64,000 bases of DNA from Conus ventricosus. Its lineage: Eukaryota > Mollusca > Gastropoda > Neogastropoda > Conidae. The translations under genes were made by a program, and so were the position numbers. Where the stretch lies: contig CM031628.1 of the NCBI GenBank assembly GCA_018398815.1, positions 3,160,256 to 3,224,255 on the forward strand, written 5' to 3'. Position 1 is the first letter of the stretch; every line of letters begins with the position of its first letter. Shown here piece after piece: positions 42,781 through 55,029 of this stretch. Below the pieces are notes generated by a model. That model saw only the letters and a program-made list of their open reading frames with translations. It searched no databases and was not told the DNA's origin.

Positions 42781-42873
42781 GGGCGAGCACCATGTACTTT
42801 GGCACAGCCCTGATGTGGCCCTTTGCGGTTCGGCTGGGTTATAAGCAACATTATCTCTCTCTTATGTACTTTG
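42781..42873 (+). mobile_element. Retroposon 3' tail, second copy
   Basis: CCCTTTGCGGTTCGGCTGGG and TTATAAGCAACA precede TTATCTCTCTCTTA. Close match to the tail at 41029-41075, so two retroposons of one family ended here. Confidence 0.45.
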
Positions 42874-43139
42874 GCGGCATTACATTGAATGAGCCCCTGG
42901 CAGCCCTGGAAATGCTCCAGGAACTCTGGGCTTTGGATTGTCAGTAGAGACGAGAGTCGCGGTCAAAAGGAACTTTCCTCTGGGAAAGAATGCCCTGCTG
43001 TCGAAAAAAATTTTGATTTGGAAATTTGATGAGATGATTTTTCCTCACAGAAAGAATGTGCTATGTTTGGTGACTGAAAAGGATTTTTCCCTTTGGGAAA
43101 AATTTTTAAAGAGAATTGGTGTGTGTGAACCCGGGAATG

Positions 43140-43720
43140 GTTTGTTGTGTATATCAGGCAAAGTGGCCATCTGTATGACCGAAAAAGAAGTGTGATGGTC
43201 TTTTTGTTTTATATCAGGCAAAGGGGGCCATCTGTATGACCTGAAAAGAAGTGTGATGGTCTGTTGTTTATATCAGGCAAAGGGGCCATCTGTATGACCT
43301 GAAAAAGAAGTGTGATGGTCTGTTGTTTATATCAGGCAAAGTGGCCTTTCTGTATGACCTGAAAAAGAAGTGTGATGGTCTGTTGTTTATATCAGGCAAA
43401 GTGGCCGTCTGTACGACCTGAAAAAGAAGTGTGATGGTCTGTTGTTTATATCAGGCAAAGTGGCCGTCTGTTGACCTGAAAAAGAAGTGTAATGGTCTGT
43501 TGTTTATATCAGGCAAAGTGGCCGTCTGTGATCCTGAAAAAGAATGTAATGGTCTGTTGTTTATATCAGGCCGTCTGTACGACCTGAAAAGAAGTGTGAT
43601 GGTCTGTTGTTTATATCAGGCAAGTGGCCGTCTGTATGACCTGAAAAAGAAGTGAAATGGTCTGTTGTTTATATCAGGCAAACTGGCCGTCTGTATGCCC
43701 TGAAAAAGAAGTGTGTGAAA
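43140..43720 (+). repeat. Minisatellite H (~59-bp unit)
   Basis: About ten units of GTGTGATGGTCTGTTGTTTA, TATCAGGCAAAGTGGCC and GTCTGTATGACCTGAAAAAG. One unit near 43561 lacks about 14 bases. Lead-in text with FSLWEK-like coding of the same words precedes it at 42960-43140. The open frames across it are repeat artefacts. Confidence 0.9.
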
Positions 43721-44544
43721 TAAAACGAATGATTTGAGGTCAGTGTGACCAAGATAAATTTTCTGCAAGAACATGTTAACACTTTGTGTAAAAGGGACGT
43801 CTTGTTGAATAAAAACATTGCAGAAAGAACAACAGAAGAACCGTTCAGATCTTCTCGCGCCTACAGAAATGAGGCGTGAAGAGAAAGAAGAAAAAAAACA
43901 ATTTTTTTGATGGGGGGAGAAATTCCAAATTGTGTTGTGGTGTGTTATATTGAAAGAAAGGGGTCAGACCTGTTTTTAGTGTGCAGGTGCATGATTGTCT
44001 CTGTGTGAAATAGGAGTATGTGCATGGGGACAGCAACCCTTTTGATGTGGTGGAGGAGCAGTCATGATCTGATTTGGGGCTGTTTGGCAGAGTGGAAATC
44101 GGACATGCCTGTTGCGGTTCTGTCTGGGCCTGGCACTAACTGGACAGGAAGGAATCAAAAGAACGGCTACTCCATGATGACCTTGCCCAACTGACTCACG
44201 TCGTGTTGGTCGTTTCCCTGTACACACAGCAAATAATGCTCGGGGAACACCAACACAGATCAAAGCGTTGCCATGACCATCCGTGCCTCCAGAAAAAAAA
44301 ATGATAACCCCAAATAAAAAGGAGGAATGTCTTTTTTTTTTTAGTGTGTAAAAACATGCGCTACTGATTTTTTTCAAATAAAAATAAATAAAGCCCATTT
44401 TTCTCGGTCAAAAACAAATGACCTATAATTCATCAAATCAGGTGCTAATGACATTTAAAAAATTCTTTGAAACCAGTTCAACATGGATTAGTGCCTAATT
44501 CCAGGGGTTCTGGCTGGGTCAGGTAGTGCCATAGCACACTTTGC

Positions 44545-44745
44545 CAGTTTTGGCCAGAACAAGCCGACAGCAGTGCTAGCAGCACGGCATTCAATACGTC
44601 AGGCCAGAACAGCCGACAGCAGTGCTAAGCAGCACGGCATTCAATACGTCAGGCCAGAACAGCCGACAGCGTGCTAGCAGCACGGCATTCAATACGTCAG
44701 GCCAGAACAGCAGACAGCAGTGCTAGCAGCACACATTCAATACGG
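44545..44745 (+). repeat. Minisatellite G, copy II
   Basis: Four units of CCAGAACAGCCGACAGCAGT followed by GCTAGCAGCACGGCATTCAA and TACGTCAGG. Copy I has two units. The preceding 44010-44545 holds no gene. Confidence 0.85.
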
Positions 44746-44854
44746 TCCCAGGTATCTGGAGGACAGCCAGTGTTTCTTTTATGCTTCAGAAGCAACACAT
44801 GAAACTTTGGCAACTCATGTTATTTTGTGTGTTTCTAAGTTTTTTTAAAAAATT

Positions 44855-45065
44855 TCTTTAAAGCAACTCATATTAGTCGTGATGTTTCATAAGTTTGTTA
44901 AAAATCTTTCAGCAACTCATATTAGTCGTGATGTTTCATAAGTTTTTTAAAAAATCTGTCAGCAACTCATGTTAGTGTAATGTTTCATAACTTTGTTAAA
45001 AATCTTTCAGCGACTCATATTAGTCGTATGTTTCATAATTTTTGTTAAAAATCTTTCAGTGGACT
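44855..45065 (+). repeat. Minisatellite F, copy II
   Basis: Four units of CAACTCATATTAGTCGTGAT, GTTTCATAAG and TTTGTTAAAAATCTTTCAG. Confidence 0.85.
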
Positions 45066-45344
45066 CCAACTTTTCTCAGATTCTGTCAACAGTGGATTCT
45101 TGGTCGGCATCATTCTTACGAGGGAAAAAACACGGTAGAGTCTAAACGGTGTTCAGATATTTGTATTCTTCAAACCCTCTAAACAGTTCGCCATCAATGA
45201 CAATGTGCTGTAGAGGTGGTGGGTCTTTTCAGAAATTAAACCCTCATTTCTTTGTTTTAAAGGCTTTCAGATCACTTTCATTTCTTCAGTCTAGAAAAGA
45301 ATGTTTTGTTTATTTCATCAAACTGTCAGAATAGTCAGAGTGTT

Positions 45345-45373
45345 TGATGGGGGGGGGGGGGGGGGGGGGGGGT
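45345..45373. repeat. Poly-G run
   Basis: About 26 G in a row with one interruption. Matches the C-rich tract at 29170-29225 in copy I. Exact length is unreliable. Confidence 0.8.
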
Positions 45374-45489
45374 TGTGAGCTCAGAAACCTCTACATGATC
45401 AGAAAAACAAAGAAAAAAGAACAGGAGAGAGGATTCTTGAGGTGCCTCTGTACAGACAGAGTGTGCAGAGGAATGACAGATTGGCAAAC

Positions 45490-45860
45490 AGACTGGCTAC
45501 AGCGGAAACTTGGGAGTTTAACCTAAATCAAACAGCATCTAGGCTAAAAGATGTGTTGAGAGCACTGGCTACAGTGGAAACTTGGGAATCATACCAAAAT
45601 TTCAAACAGCATCAAGGCTAAAACATGTGTTGAAAGTGATTATACCTAAATCAAACAGCATAAAGGCTAAATGATGTGTTGAAAGCAGGGGAAAAAATCA
45701 ATGGAGCTTCTTTGTGTAAGTGCAGGAAAGCGATGTGAAGAAGGATCAGAACAGCATAAATCAGTGTGCTCTGGCAGGATTGTAGCAAATTGGGAAGGGT
45801 CAAGAACTTTGAAAAGTTTAAAGATGATGTAGAAACCAGACTGTTTTGTTGTTGTTGTTG
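45490..45860 (-). repeat. Minisatellite E and LINE RT fragment, copy II
   Basis: Three E units (45500-45690), then the reverse-strand LINE fragment (45680-45850) with LDPSQFA- and SSIDF-like residues, and a GTT triplet run at 45843-45867. From 45870 to 47090 I see no gene. That stretch includes a poly-A run near 46373 and text matching 28410-28590 in reverse. Confidence 0.7.
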
Positions 45861-47339
45861 TTGTTGTTTTTAATTTAACCTTTTCCGGACGCACTGTGCG
45901 ATAGTGACAGCAGCTCTGCAGTACTGCCCAACGTGCCGTCCCTTTCCGTGACGGCACAACTATAAAAAAAATTCCCATGTTCTCTCGTCTACCGTCTAGG
46001 GGATGCAGCTGCCATAAATATTTGAACAGGGTCCTAGCCACTGGAAGGCTAAGTTTACATGCACTACTGAGGGACCTTTGAGACCCCAGAGTAGTCCAAA
46101 CAAAAGATCCGTCTGGCCCGGGAAGGCACGGTGGAATTTCCTGCTTCACCAGTATATGGGGCGAAGGAGAATGACATGTGGTGTTAGAACTGGTTCAGCA
46201 GAGTAGTTCAGAAAATGAGGGGGGTAAGGTGTACAAGTTTATGGAAAAGAATCTGAGCTTGATTTTTATTTGCTTCTGTGTATTTTAATGTTTTATAAGT
46301 CCTATCATCTGAAGCCAAAACAGTGAAAAGTCTGTACTGTGGCAATGATTTAATTGCCTTTAAAAAAAGAAAAGAAAAAAAAAAAAATTTTCATTTGGAT
46401 TACACTTTATTGAATACCTCAGGCTTTCTCTGCATCGTTCAAAAGAAGAGTGAAGTTTTATTGCCTCTTTTCGTCCTCATTTGCTGTTGTCATACTAATC
46501 AAACAAACGTAAACAAGATTGTGTTTCCTGCATTTTACTTATGTTGTTTCTGTAACATTAGCGTTGCTATTTTCCCCCAAAAATGTATTTTAATTCTATG
46601 CTCATTTCAAAGATCACGCTTTACCCTTTCTGTTGATGTATAACAATTGCTTGTTAGGTTTATATTAGGAGACGAAAAAATAAAATAAGAAAGTGCGAAA
46701 ATCGCGCGTCTGCAAGGGGTTAAAAGCACGTGCGGTGCACGTGCATGCAGGGAAGCGACGTTGCTCTGCGGCGCTCGTCGGGAAAAAGTATTAATCATTA
46801 TGGAAGGGGGAGCTACCTAGCAGAAATCACTGAAGTTGATGGACTTTCATTTCTTCGGCATCAGACAGACGTGGAATGTTCCAGAATTCCTTAGAAAAGG
46901 GTCAGTGGAAAGCGGGAAAAGACGCCATCTCCCGTTTCTGTTGTCTGGACCTAACACTTTTTTTTGGTTTGTTTTTTGGTTGTCCCCAGTAGCAGAGGTG
47001 GCCCTTCACTCATTGATCATTCATTACTTTCCACCCATTATCCCCGTATCAACATCACACATATAAATACTATCACCCAGTAGTTTTTTTTGCTTTTTTT
47101 TTCCATTGATCATTTCTGTTCCTTGCTACCAAGCGTATTATCAATCCTACCATGATTACTGTCCATCACTAAAAAACGAACAACAAACCCTGCTGTTCTA
47201 CAAACCCTCCACCCCCTCTCCTTTCTCCCCCTCTGTATTTAGCCACTGTTAATACTACAACTATTATCGTCATATCACCACCAAAAGTAACAGTATTTTT
47301 CCCTCTTATGATCTAAATGTTTTTATCATCATCACTATC

Positions 47340-47390
47340 ATCATTTTTGTTCTATTATTATTATTATTATTATTATTATTGTCGTCATTA
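47340..47390. repeat. ATT microsatellite
   Basis: TTATTATTATTATTATTATT run. The counterparts in copies I (27955-27975) and III (57385-57405) are shorter. Confidence 0.85.
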
Positions 47391-47629
47391 TTGTTTCAAC
47401 CCCCATGATCCTCTTCCCAACGGCCTTGGTTTTCATTCAACGCCCACTTTTCGCCGACGATGAGAAAGAAGTGGTTGCTGGTCCTTGTCCTAAATGTTGT
47501 TTGGTTTTGCCTGAAGAAGCCTTGGAGGTCAAAATGCATCGTGTTTTGTCCTGTCATCTGTTTGTCTGGATTGTCTTGCGGAATGATAACCTTAGAATTT
47601 GCTTTATCTTGATTTGCTTTATCTTTCCC

Positions 47630-47720
47630 ACACACCACGCACCTGCTCACACACTCACAAAAACACATAGGACATGTGCACACACACTCACAAACACACT
47701 CACACACGCTGTCCCATGGG
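47630..47720. repeat. CA microsatellite next to array C, copy II
   Basis: Imperfect CACACACTCACA words leading into minisatellite C. Confidence 0.8.
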
Positions 47721-47724
47721 GAGC

Positions 47725-48560
47725 ACCAGTGTATGGTTCAAATGAAACAATGTACCTGTCCCATGTGAGCACCAGTATATGGCTCAAACTGAACAATGTG
47801 TCCTGTCCCATGTGAGCACCAGTATATGGCTCAAACTGAACAATGTACCCTGTCCCATGTGGCACCAGTATATGGCTCAAACTGAACAATGTACCCTTTT
47901 CCATGTGAGCACCAGTATATGGCCCCAAACTGAACAATGTATCCTGTCCCATGTGACACCAGTATATGGCTCAAACTGAACAATGTACCCTGTCCCATGT
48001 GAGCACCAGTATATGGCTCAAACTGAACAATGTACCCTGTCCCATGTGAGCCCCAGTATATGGCTCAAAACTGAACAATGTATCCTGTCCCATGGGAGCA
48101 CCAGTATATGGCTCAAACTGAACAATGTGTCCTGTCCCATGTGAGCACCTATATGGCTCAAACTGAACAATGTATCCTGTCCCATGTGAGCACCAGTAAA
48201 ATGGCTCAAACTAAAACAATGTACCCTGTCCCATGTGAGCACCAGTATATGGCTCAAACTGAACAATGTACCCTGTCCCATGTGAGACCAGTATATGGCT
48301 CAAACTGAACAATGTACCCTGTCCCATGTGAGCACCTGTATATGGCTCAACTGAACAATGACCCTGTCCCATGTGAGCACCAGTATATGGCCAAACTGAA
48401 AAAATGTATCCTGTCCCATGTGAGCACCAGTATCTGGCTCAAACTGAACAATGTTTCCTGTCCCATGTGAGCACCAGTATATGGCTCAAACTGAACAATG
48501 TCCCCTGTCCCATGTGAGCACCAGTATATGGCTCAAACTGAACAATGTGTCCTGTCGGAT
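47725..48560 (+). repeat. Minisatellite C, copy II
   Basis: About 18 units of GAGCACCAGTATATGGCTCA, AACTGAACAATGTACC and CTGTCCCATGT. Copy I has about 26 units and copy III about 9. The flank 48560-49200 is shared by all copies and shows no gene. Confidence 0.9.
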
Positions 48561-49199
48561 CAGCGAGGTCCACAGTCCTCTCCTTCCCATGCGTGCCTGA
48601 AGCGTGCATGGGGGTGATGTTTTATTTCTGTTCAAATTTGCAAGGAAACTTACACTGCCGCAAAAATCATTTCTGACGGGTTTTCTTCATAGAAAACTGA
48701 ACAAATCCAGAAATGTGATCATCAAGTCAATAAGGCTTAGAAATCAAATGACTCTCATTGACTTTCATCTCCAAATTGTGGGGCCATCTTTTTGCAGTTG
48801 CTCACAAATAACTCCACTATCAAAAAGATTCATGGCTGGAAGGTGAAAAAAAATCACTTGAACAAGGGTAGGCAACTCTATTAGCAATGTCTTAAAAACC
48901 AAAACTTATGCAGTTCATTATTTTGCTATCAAAACATGTCGGATTTTACCTGCTTTTTTAAAAAAAAAAAGGTTTCAGGAACATTTCACTATGCTGATAT
49001 TAGATTCATGTTCATAAAAGACTTTTCCCCAAAACATTCATTGTGTTTACAACAAATTTACCTTCTGTAAAAAACTGGTTTGCTAGAACTTTTCTCTTTG
49101 TGTTTTTCACGGATTTTCCCTCCATTGAAAATTTTGTGTTAGTCTGGTACACATTTCTGTTTGTTTATGCCAGATTAATCTTCTTCATCTATTGTTGTT

Positions 49200-49200
49200 G

Positions 49201-49234
<34 letters not shown>

Positions 49235-49235
49235 A
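49200..49235. repeat. GT microsatellite, copy II
   Basis: TGTGTGTG run between shared non-repetitive sequence. Copy III has a longer run at 58815-58885. Confidence 0.85.
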
Positions 49236-49439
49236 ATATGTTTCCATTTTTTGTACTGCATTTTCTTGTTTATCTAGGACATTTCTGTTTGTTTATGCCA
49301 GATTAATCTGCTTTAACTATTGTTGTTTTGTGTGTGTGTGTCAAGAATATGTTTCCATTTTCTGTACTGCTTTACTTATTTATCTAGGACATTTTTTTTT
49401 GTTTGTTTTTTCAGGATTTTGCATTTTCCAGTACTTAAA

Positions 49440-49800
49440 TGTTTGAAGTATTTTTCTCTGTGTTTATACCAGGTTTTTCTTTCTTCAATGTACTTTTTTT
49501 GTCTGGAACATTTCTCTGTGTTTATACCAGGTTTACTTTCTTCAATGTACTTGTTTGTCTGGAACATTTCTCTGTGTTTATACCAGGTTTACTTTCTTCA
49601 ATGTACTTGTTTGTCTGGAACAGTTCTCGTGTTTATACCAGGTTTACTTTCTTCAATGTACTTGTTTGTCTGGAACATTTTCTGTGTTTATACCAGGTTT
49701 AAATTTCTTCAATGTACTTGTTTGTCTGGAACATCTCTCTGTGTTTATACCAGGTTTACTTTCTTCAATGTACTTGTTTGTCTGGAACAGTTTTCTGTGT
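49440..49800 (+). repeat. Minisatellite B, copy II
   Basis: About seven units of CTGTGTTTATACCAGGTTTA, CTTTCTTCAATGTACTTGTT and TGTCTGGAACATTTCT. The Cys/Phe/Leu-rich open frames across it, up to about 180 codons, are repeat artefacts. Confidence 0.9.
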
Positions 49801-50039
49801 ATGTACTGGATTTACCTTCTTTAAACGACCTGTTTTTGCTGGAACATCGTTCTCTTTGTTTATAACAAATTAAGGCAAAAAAGGTGGCACGAAAATTAAA
49901 CCAATTGTTCTTTTAAAACTTTTTCATTTTTTTTCTATTGTTATTGTTAAAAAAAAAACATGGCAAAAACCATATTTGGGTGAAATTTCAAGCTCCCTTT
50001 TGTGATTTGAGACCACAAGTGGGGCAAAATGATGAGAAA

Positions 50040-50510
50040 AAAAACAGTTCATAACAAGAACTGTATTCTATCATAGCCAGAAAATGTTAGGCACTTGAAA
50101 CTGACTTTATAACAAGAACTGTTTTTTCTATCATAGCAGATATGTTGGGCACTTGAAACTGACTTCATAACAAGAACTGTATTTCTATCATAGCAGATAT
50201 GTTGGGCACTTGAAAAATGACTTCATAACAAACTGTATTTTTATCATAGCAGACAGTTGGGCACTTGAAACATGACTTCACAACAAGAACTGTATTTCTA
50301 TCATAGCAGACATGTTAGGCACTTGAAACATGACTTGATAACAAGAACTGTATTTCTATCATGCAGACATGTTGGGCACTTGAAACAATGACTTCATAAC
50401 AAGAACTGTATTTCTATCATAGCAGAATGTTGGGCACTTGAAACATGACTTCATAACAAGAACTGTCTTTCTATCATAGCAACATGTTAGGCACTTGGGA
50501 AAAATGACTT
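50040..50510 (+). repeat. Minisatellite D (~57-bp unit), copy II
   Basis: About eight units of CATAACAAGAACTGTATTTC, TATCATAGCAGACATGTTGG and GCACTTGAAACATGACTT. Copy I has a single unit, which is probably the ancestral state. Confidence 0.9.
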
Positions 50511-51150
50511 TTCTTGTTTTGCTGAGCTATATTAATGCAATTACAAAAGGATTTTTATATATCTAAACTGCTTTTTTTTCAATAATTTTTTTTCCATATC
50601 AGGCTTTGCGTTTCATTGCTTTTGAATTTTTCAAATTGAAATAGCAAATGATAAGTGCTGTTTAGACATATAAATAAAATGTAAATGCATGCAGAATCAT
50701 TTCTGATCAAAAAAAAAAAAAAATTACCAAGCTAGCTAGTCTGAATCCAGAGATATTGTGTTCCTTGCACATCAAAAAGTTGTCGAAAAAGTGATTTTGA
50801 GAAAAACGACATTTGAAAATAAAGAAGTTGAGTAATTTTCATACACACCCCTTCAAGCAAAGTCATTTTTTTTACTACAAAAATTGAAAATAGACAAAAT
50901 GAACGCCACAGATTTGGGTTTTAACAGACTTTCTTGAGCACAAAACCAAAAATAAACCCGAAAAATGATTTTTTTAAAGACAATGGTCAAATTTTCTGCC
51001 AACTCTCCCTTAATCTTCTTTAAACTTCTTTTTTCCCAGAAATATTGTTTTACGTTTGTACAGGGGTATCTTATCTAAAGTACTTGTTTGTCTGGAATAA
51101 ATTTTTTTCTCCGGTTTATGCCGGATTTACCTTCTGTTAGGTTTTTGTTT
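50510..51150. other. Block copy II, non-repetitive interval
   Basis: AT-rich, no gene recognised. Matches 24240-24740 in reverse and 59995-60640 directly. Confidence 0.6.
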
Positions 51151-51550
51151 GACTGGAACAGTCCTCTGTCTGCTGATGCTGGAATTACCTTCTTTAAATT
51201 AACTTTTATATGGGATAGTCCTCTCTCTTTGTTTTGCCAATTTACCTTCTTTAAATCCTCTTTTTATGGGATTGTCCTCTCTCTTTGTTATGCCAGATTC
51301 ACCTTCTTTAAAAAAAATCTTTTATATGGGATAGTCCTCTCTCTTTGTTATGCCAGATTCCCTTCTTTAAATCCTCTTTTATATGGGATAGTCCTCTCTC
51401 TTTGTTATGCCAGATTTACCTTCTTTAAATCATCTTTTATATGGGATAGTCCTCTCTCTTTGTTATGCCAGATTTTACCTTCTTTAAATCATCTTTTATA
51501 TGGAATTTGTCCTCTCTCTTTGTTATCCAGATTTAACCTTCTTTAAAAGA
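51150..51550 (+). repeat. Minisatellite A, copy II
   Basis: About seven units of TATATGGGATAGTCCTCTCT, CTTTGTTATGCCAGATTTAC and CTTCTTTAAATC. The shared flank 51550-51900 follows and has no gene. Confidence 0.9.
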
Positions 51551-51922
51551 CTTATTCCCCCCTTTTTTCAGAACATTGCCCTCTGTGTCTCTCCTAGCCT
51601 CAAACCCCTTGACAATGATTCCGTCCGGCAAAGAACTCATAGTTAAGGATGTGTTTTTTTATAGTTAGTGACAATGTTTTTTTAGAAGTGTTGTTTAAAC
51701 AAAGTCTCTGCTCTGCTCTCTCATCATTCTACGTCATCTTCGTGTATGCTGTCCATGCATGTGCCAAAGGGAAATTGTCTATAGTACCAATGCTTTCAAC
51801 ATGTGAATACATTGTAATTATGCTCATTGTCAATTGATGATCATTCACTTCCAGATATCCTGGTGTACTGCGTGTGATGTGCATGCATGTGTGTGTTGTG
51901 TGGTGTGTGTTGTGTTGGGATG

Positions 51923-54518
51923 CAGAGCTGCCAACCTTCTGGTTTCGCCCGGGTTTTCTTCCGGTCAAATTAATTTCTTCCGATCTTCGGTTCCCAAACG
52001 GTATTTCTCCGGCCCAAAAAAAAACTGAAATCTTCCGACCATCCATTTCCAAAAGTAAGCGCTCAGCTTGCACAATAATAGTGCGAGTAGCTCAAGTCGC
52101 TCGCTTTGAGACAAAGCTAGCCGATGTACTGGCCTACTGAACGCTCAGGGCTGCAGTCTCTCAGTCTCTAACACTTGTGTTTTAACATGCGTCGTCTGCT
52201 ACTGTAGCAGGCGACACAAGCTGCGTGTGGCAGGAGTGTCTAGCCCATCGCGAGACTTTGCGATTTTCCCCTGCTTTTCTATCAGGACTATGGCGGACAA
52301 AAGCGCTGTCGCAAAACGCAAAGGCACGAATGATGAAGGGCCAGCGAAAAAGAAGACCACGTACCCTCAGAAATTCCTGCCGCACTCTCGAAGGAGTATC
52401 CATGCAAACATCGCTTCTAAAGTTTTCTACCATCATGCACGGGTGCGTTCCATGTGAACTGGATTTCAAGATCTGCTATGGCGGGCTGGATGATGTAAGT
52501 CGCCATTGTTCCTCTGATCGCCACGTGGAGAGGAGCAAGGCGCTGAAGAAGACGGTCAAGTTGAGTAATTTCTTCTCATCCAGCACTTCAGAGGGGAGTT
52601 CAGAGCTGTCGACGATTCGGGCTGAGACCTTGTTTTCTCACTTTCTGGTGGAGCACAACATCGCTATCATGCTGCTGACCATGCAGGGCCCCTGTTCCGA
52701 GCCATGTTTCCGGACAGCAAAATGGGTAAGGAGTACAGCAGTGGAAGGACGAAAACAACTCAGATAGTTTAAGCCTTTCAGCAGAGGGGAAAGGGTTTAG
52801 AGCTCGCTGCCAGTATGAAGAAAGGGCCTTTTGTTATCGGAACAGACGGCAGCCAGGAGGGTGGAGACAAATGTTATCCCATCGTCGTTCGGACTGTCTG
52901 TGATGGCATGATCAAGACCGGGGCTTTTGTGTAATCCAGTCTGCAGCGAGTCGTCAACAGGGGGAACATTTCGCCATACTCGACAAAGAGCTTAGTTCTC
53001 TGGACATCCCATGGAAGAACTGCTTAGCATTAGTGTGTTGACAACGCATACGTGATGACAGGGGCCCACAAAGGTGTGATCTCGTATGTGCGCGAGAAAC
53101 ATTCCCGGGTGTTTTCTTGGCTGGATGTGTTTGTCATCTCATCAGTTTGGCACTCAAGAGAGGCTTTAAGGCCAGCGGAAAATTTGACATGGATGACATC
53201 ATGAGGCAGCTATCATGGTACATGTCCAAAAGCAGTGGAAGGGAGCAGCGTTTCAGGACTGTCAACAAAAGTGCAGTGTTCCCCAGCATCAAGTCATTTC
53301 ACACGTCCACCAGGTGGCTGTCCCTTGGGGGCCGCTCTGTCCGAGTCCTTTAGCAGTGGGAGGCCCTGAAGATGTTCTTAAGCAGGAATTCTCCATGAAG
53401 ACGTCAGACAGATCATCTGATGAAGCTCGTCCATCAAAGAAAAGCTGAAGGAATTCTTCTGCCGACGGACAGCGAAGCTGTAAAGTGCATTTCTATGCAG
53501 CAGTCATTGAGATCTTTGACAAAGCCAAAAACAGCTCCAGACGGATCATGCCAGGATCCATCTCATCAAAAGGGATCTGGAACGTCTGTTTAAGAAGCTG
53601 TGCTTTTTATTCGTGAAACCATGGCTTTGAATCAGGGGGCTCTGATGGAGGTGGACTTCAAATTAGTTACAACATCAAAGGTGATGATGATCTCTTTATT
53701 GGCTACCAGACCCGACAACATCTGAAGGAGGGCATTCAAAGCCCGGAGAAGGAGATCTTTTTCAAGAAAGTGAAGGCCTTCTTCCAAGCGACTTGTACAT
53801 ACATGGTGGAAAGATGAACCCACAGATCAGCCACTGTGGAGACATGCAGAGGTTGCAGATATCAGGCTGAGGAACAAGCAAAGTCTGCATCCCTGGATTA
53901 CTTCATTCATCGCTTTCCTTGCCTGCTACAAAATGGTGCTACCCAAGATAATCTCCTCTGTGGAAACCTTGAGTACCAGTCTGAGGATTCTGTGCCACCT
54001 GATGTGATGGATCAAGAATGTGCTGAACTCCAGTGGCAGATGATGGCCAAAAAAACAGATCACAATGGAAGTCTCAAGTTCAAGAACCGGGAGCATCATG
54101 CAAGGAATACTCCTGATTCCTGTCTCCAACTGCGCATGGGGAACGCATCTTCTCTATGGTGAGGAAGAACAAGACTGATTTCAGGGGGACCATGACTTCT
54201 GACACTTTAAGTGCCCTCATGGTCCTCAAAACTGGGGAACGTGTTTCCGTGCCATCAGACTGCCTTATCTGAGAAACTGTTGCAGACCTGCAAGTCTGCA
54301 ACAAAGAAGTCCCTGTAGACAGCTTTCTTTTGTATATAGTGTACATACTGGTGAGTTCAACTTCATTCACTTCTACTTGTTTTTCTATAAATGATGAATG
54401 AAATTTGATTTCTTTATGAATTTTTTTGCGCGCGCCAGATTTTCCTGTCAAAATGCATTTCCTTTCTGTCAAATTTTCAAAATCTAAGGTCAAGTCATCA
54501 GGGGGGTTGGCAGCTCTG
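51923..54518 (+). mobile_element. hAT-superfamily DNA transposon, present in copy II only
   Basis: The element is 2,596 bp long with perfect 14-bp terminal inverted repeats CAGAGCTGCCAACC (51923-51936) and GGTTGGCAGCTCTG (54505-54518). The equivalent place in copy III (about 61370-61430) is an uninterrupted GT microsatellite, so the empty site is visible. Flanks here are GT-rich and do not show a clean 8-bp duplication (left TTGGGATG, right TTATGTGT). It carries a nearly full-length but frame-broken transposase gene. CAG-start termini, the BED-type finger and a hAT dimerisation region support the family. Confidence 0.8.
52290..54270 (+). pseudogene. hAT transposase (frame-broken)
   Basis: The enzyme would cut and rejoin the element's ends. 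It begins near MADKSAVAKRKGTNDEGPAK (52290). A zinc finger follows with C-x2-C-x16-H-x5-H spacing (52444-52524, including CELDFKICYGGLDDVSRHC). Then come a linker with LSNFFSSSTSEGSSE and a core with IGTDGSQEGGDKCYP (about 52842-52885), VDNAYVMTGAHKGVISYVRE (about 53037-53096), CVCHLISLALK (53131-53163) and a STRWLSL motif (about 53302-53325). The C-terminal dimerisation region has FRGTMTSDTLSALMVLKTG in shifted frames (about 54180-54240). At least seven frameshifts or stops are present. Full family length (~650 residues) is represented. Confidence 0.7.
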
Positions 54519-54839
54519 TTATGTGTTTTGTGCGCGTGCACGCGCAGAAATCTACTGAAACTATTGATTAGTACTTGATAAAAGATGCCAGTGTACTGAC
54601 TTATTTTGTGATGGAGTTATTAAATGGTTGGTTGCTTTGGTTTTTTTAATCGTCTTGCTTTTCAAAAGGTGTATTGTTTTGTTACAACATGTCTTTAAAT
54701 TTTTTTTTTCTGTTTGTAGTTACTTTCAATGAAACAAAAATTTTATTTGAGTGCAACATTGTTCGACATTTTTCCCCTCTAAGTTAAACCATGTTTGATT
54801 TCTTGAAATAAGTGTTTTGGATTTTATTTTTTTCGTTTT

Positions 54840-54843
54840 GCTC

Positions 54844-54886
<43 letters not shown>

Positions 54887-54915
54887 GTGTTGTGTGTGTG
54901 TGTGTGTGTAAGGGA
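54840..54915. repeat. GT microsatellite, copy II
   Basis: A long TGTGTG run. The counterpart in copy III is 61728-61795. Confidence 0.9.
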
Positions 54916-55029
54916 GAGAGATGTCCAGTTTTAGGTGTGCATCATGTAGTTTTCATGTGGAATCATTGTCACTGAAAGGCATCCCCAAAGCCAGCAAGTC
55001 GGGATGTCCAGTAGTGGCTGATTTTCAAC

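Noticed and set aside
49320..49865. 181-codon Cys/Phe/Leu-rich open frame and its reverse-strand counterpart near 25154-25537
   Set aside because: The frame follows minisatellite B, and its apparent peptide repeat is simply the 57-bp DNA unit.
51915..54526. An 8-bp target-site duplication around the copy II hAT element
   Set aside because: The flanking octamers TTGGGATG and TTATGTGT do not match. The GT-rich context and indel errors leave it unresolved.
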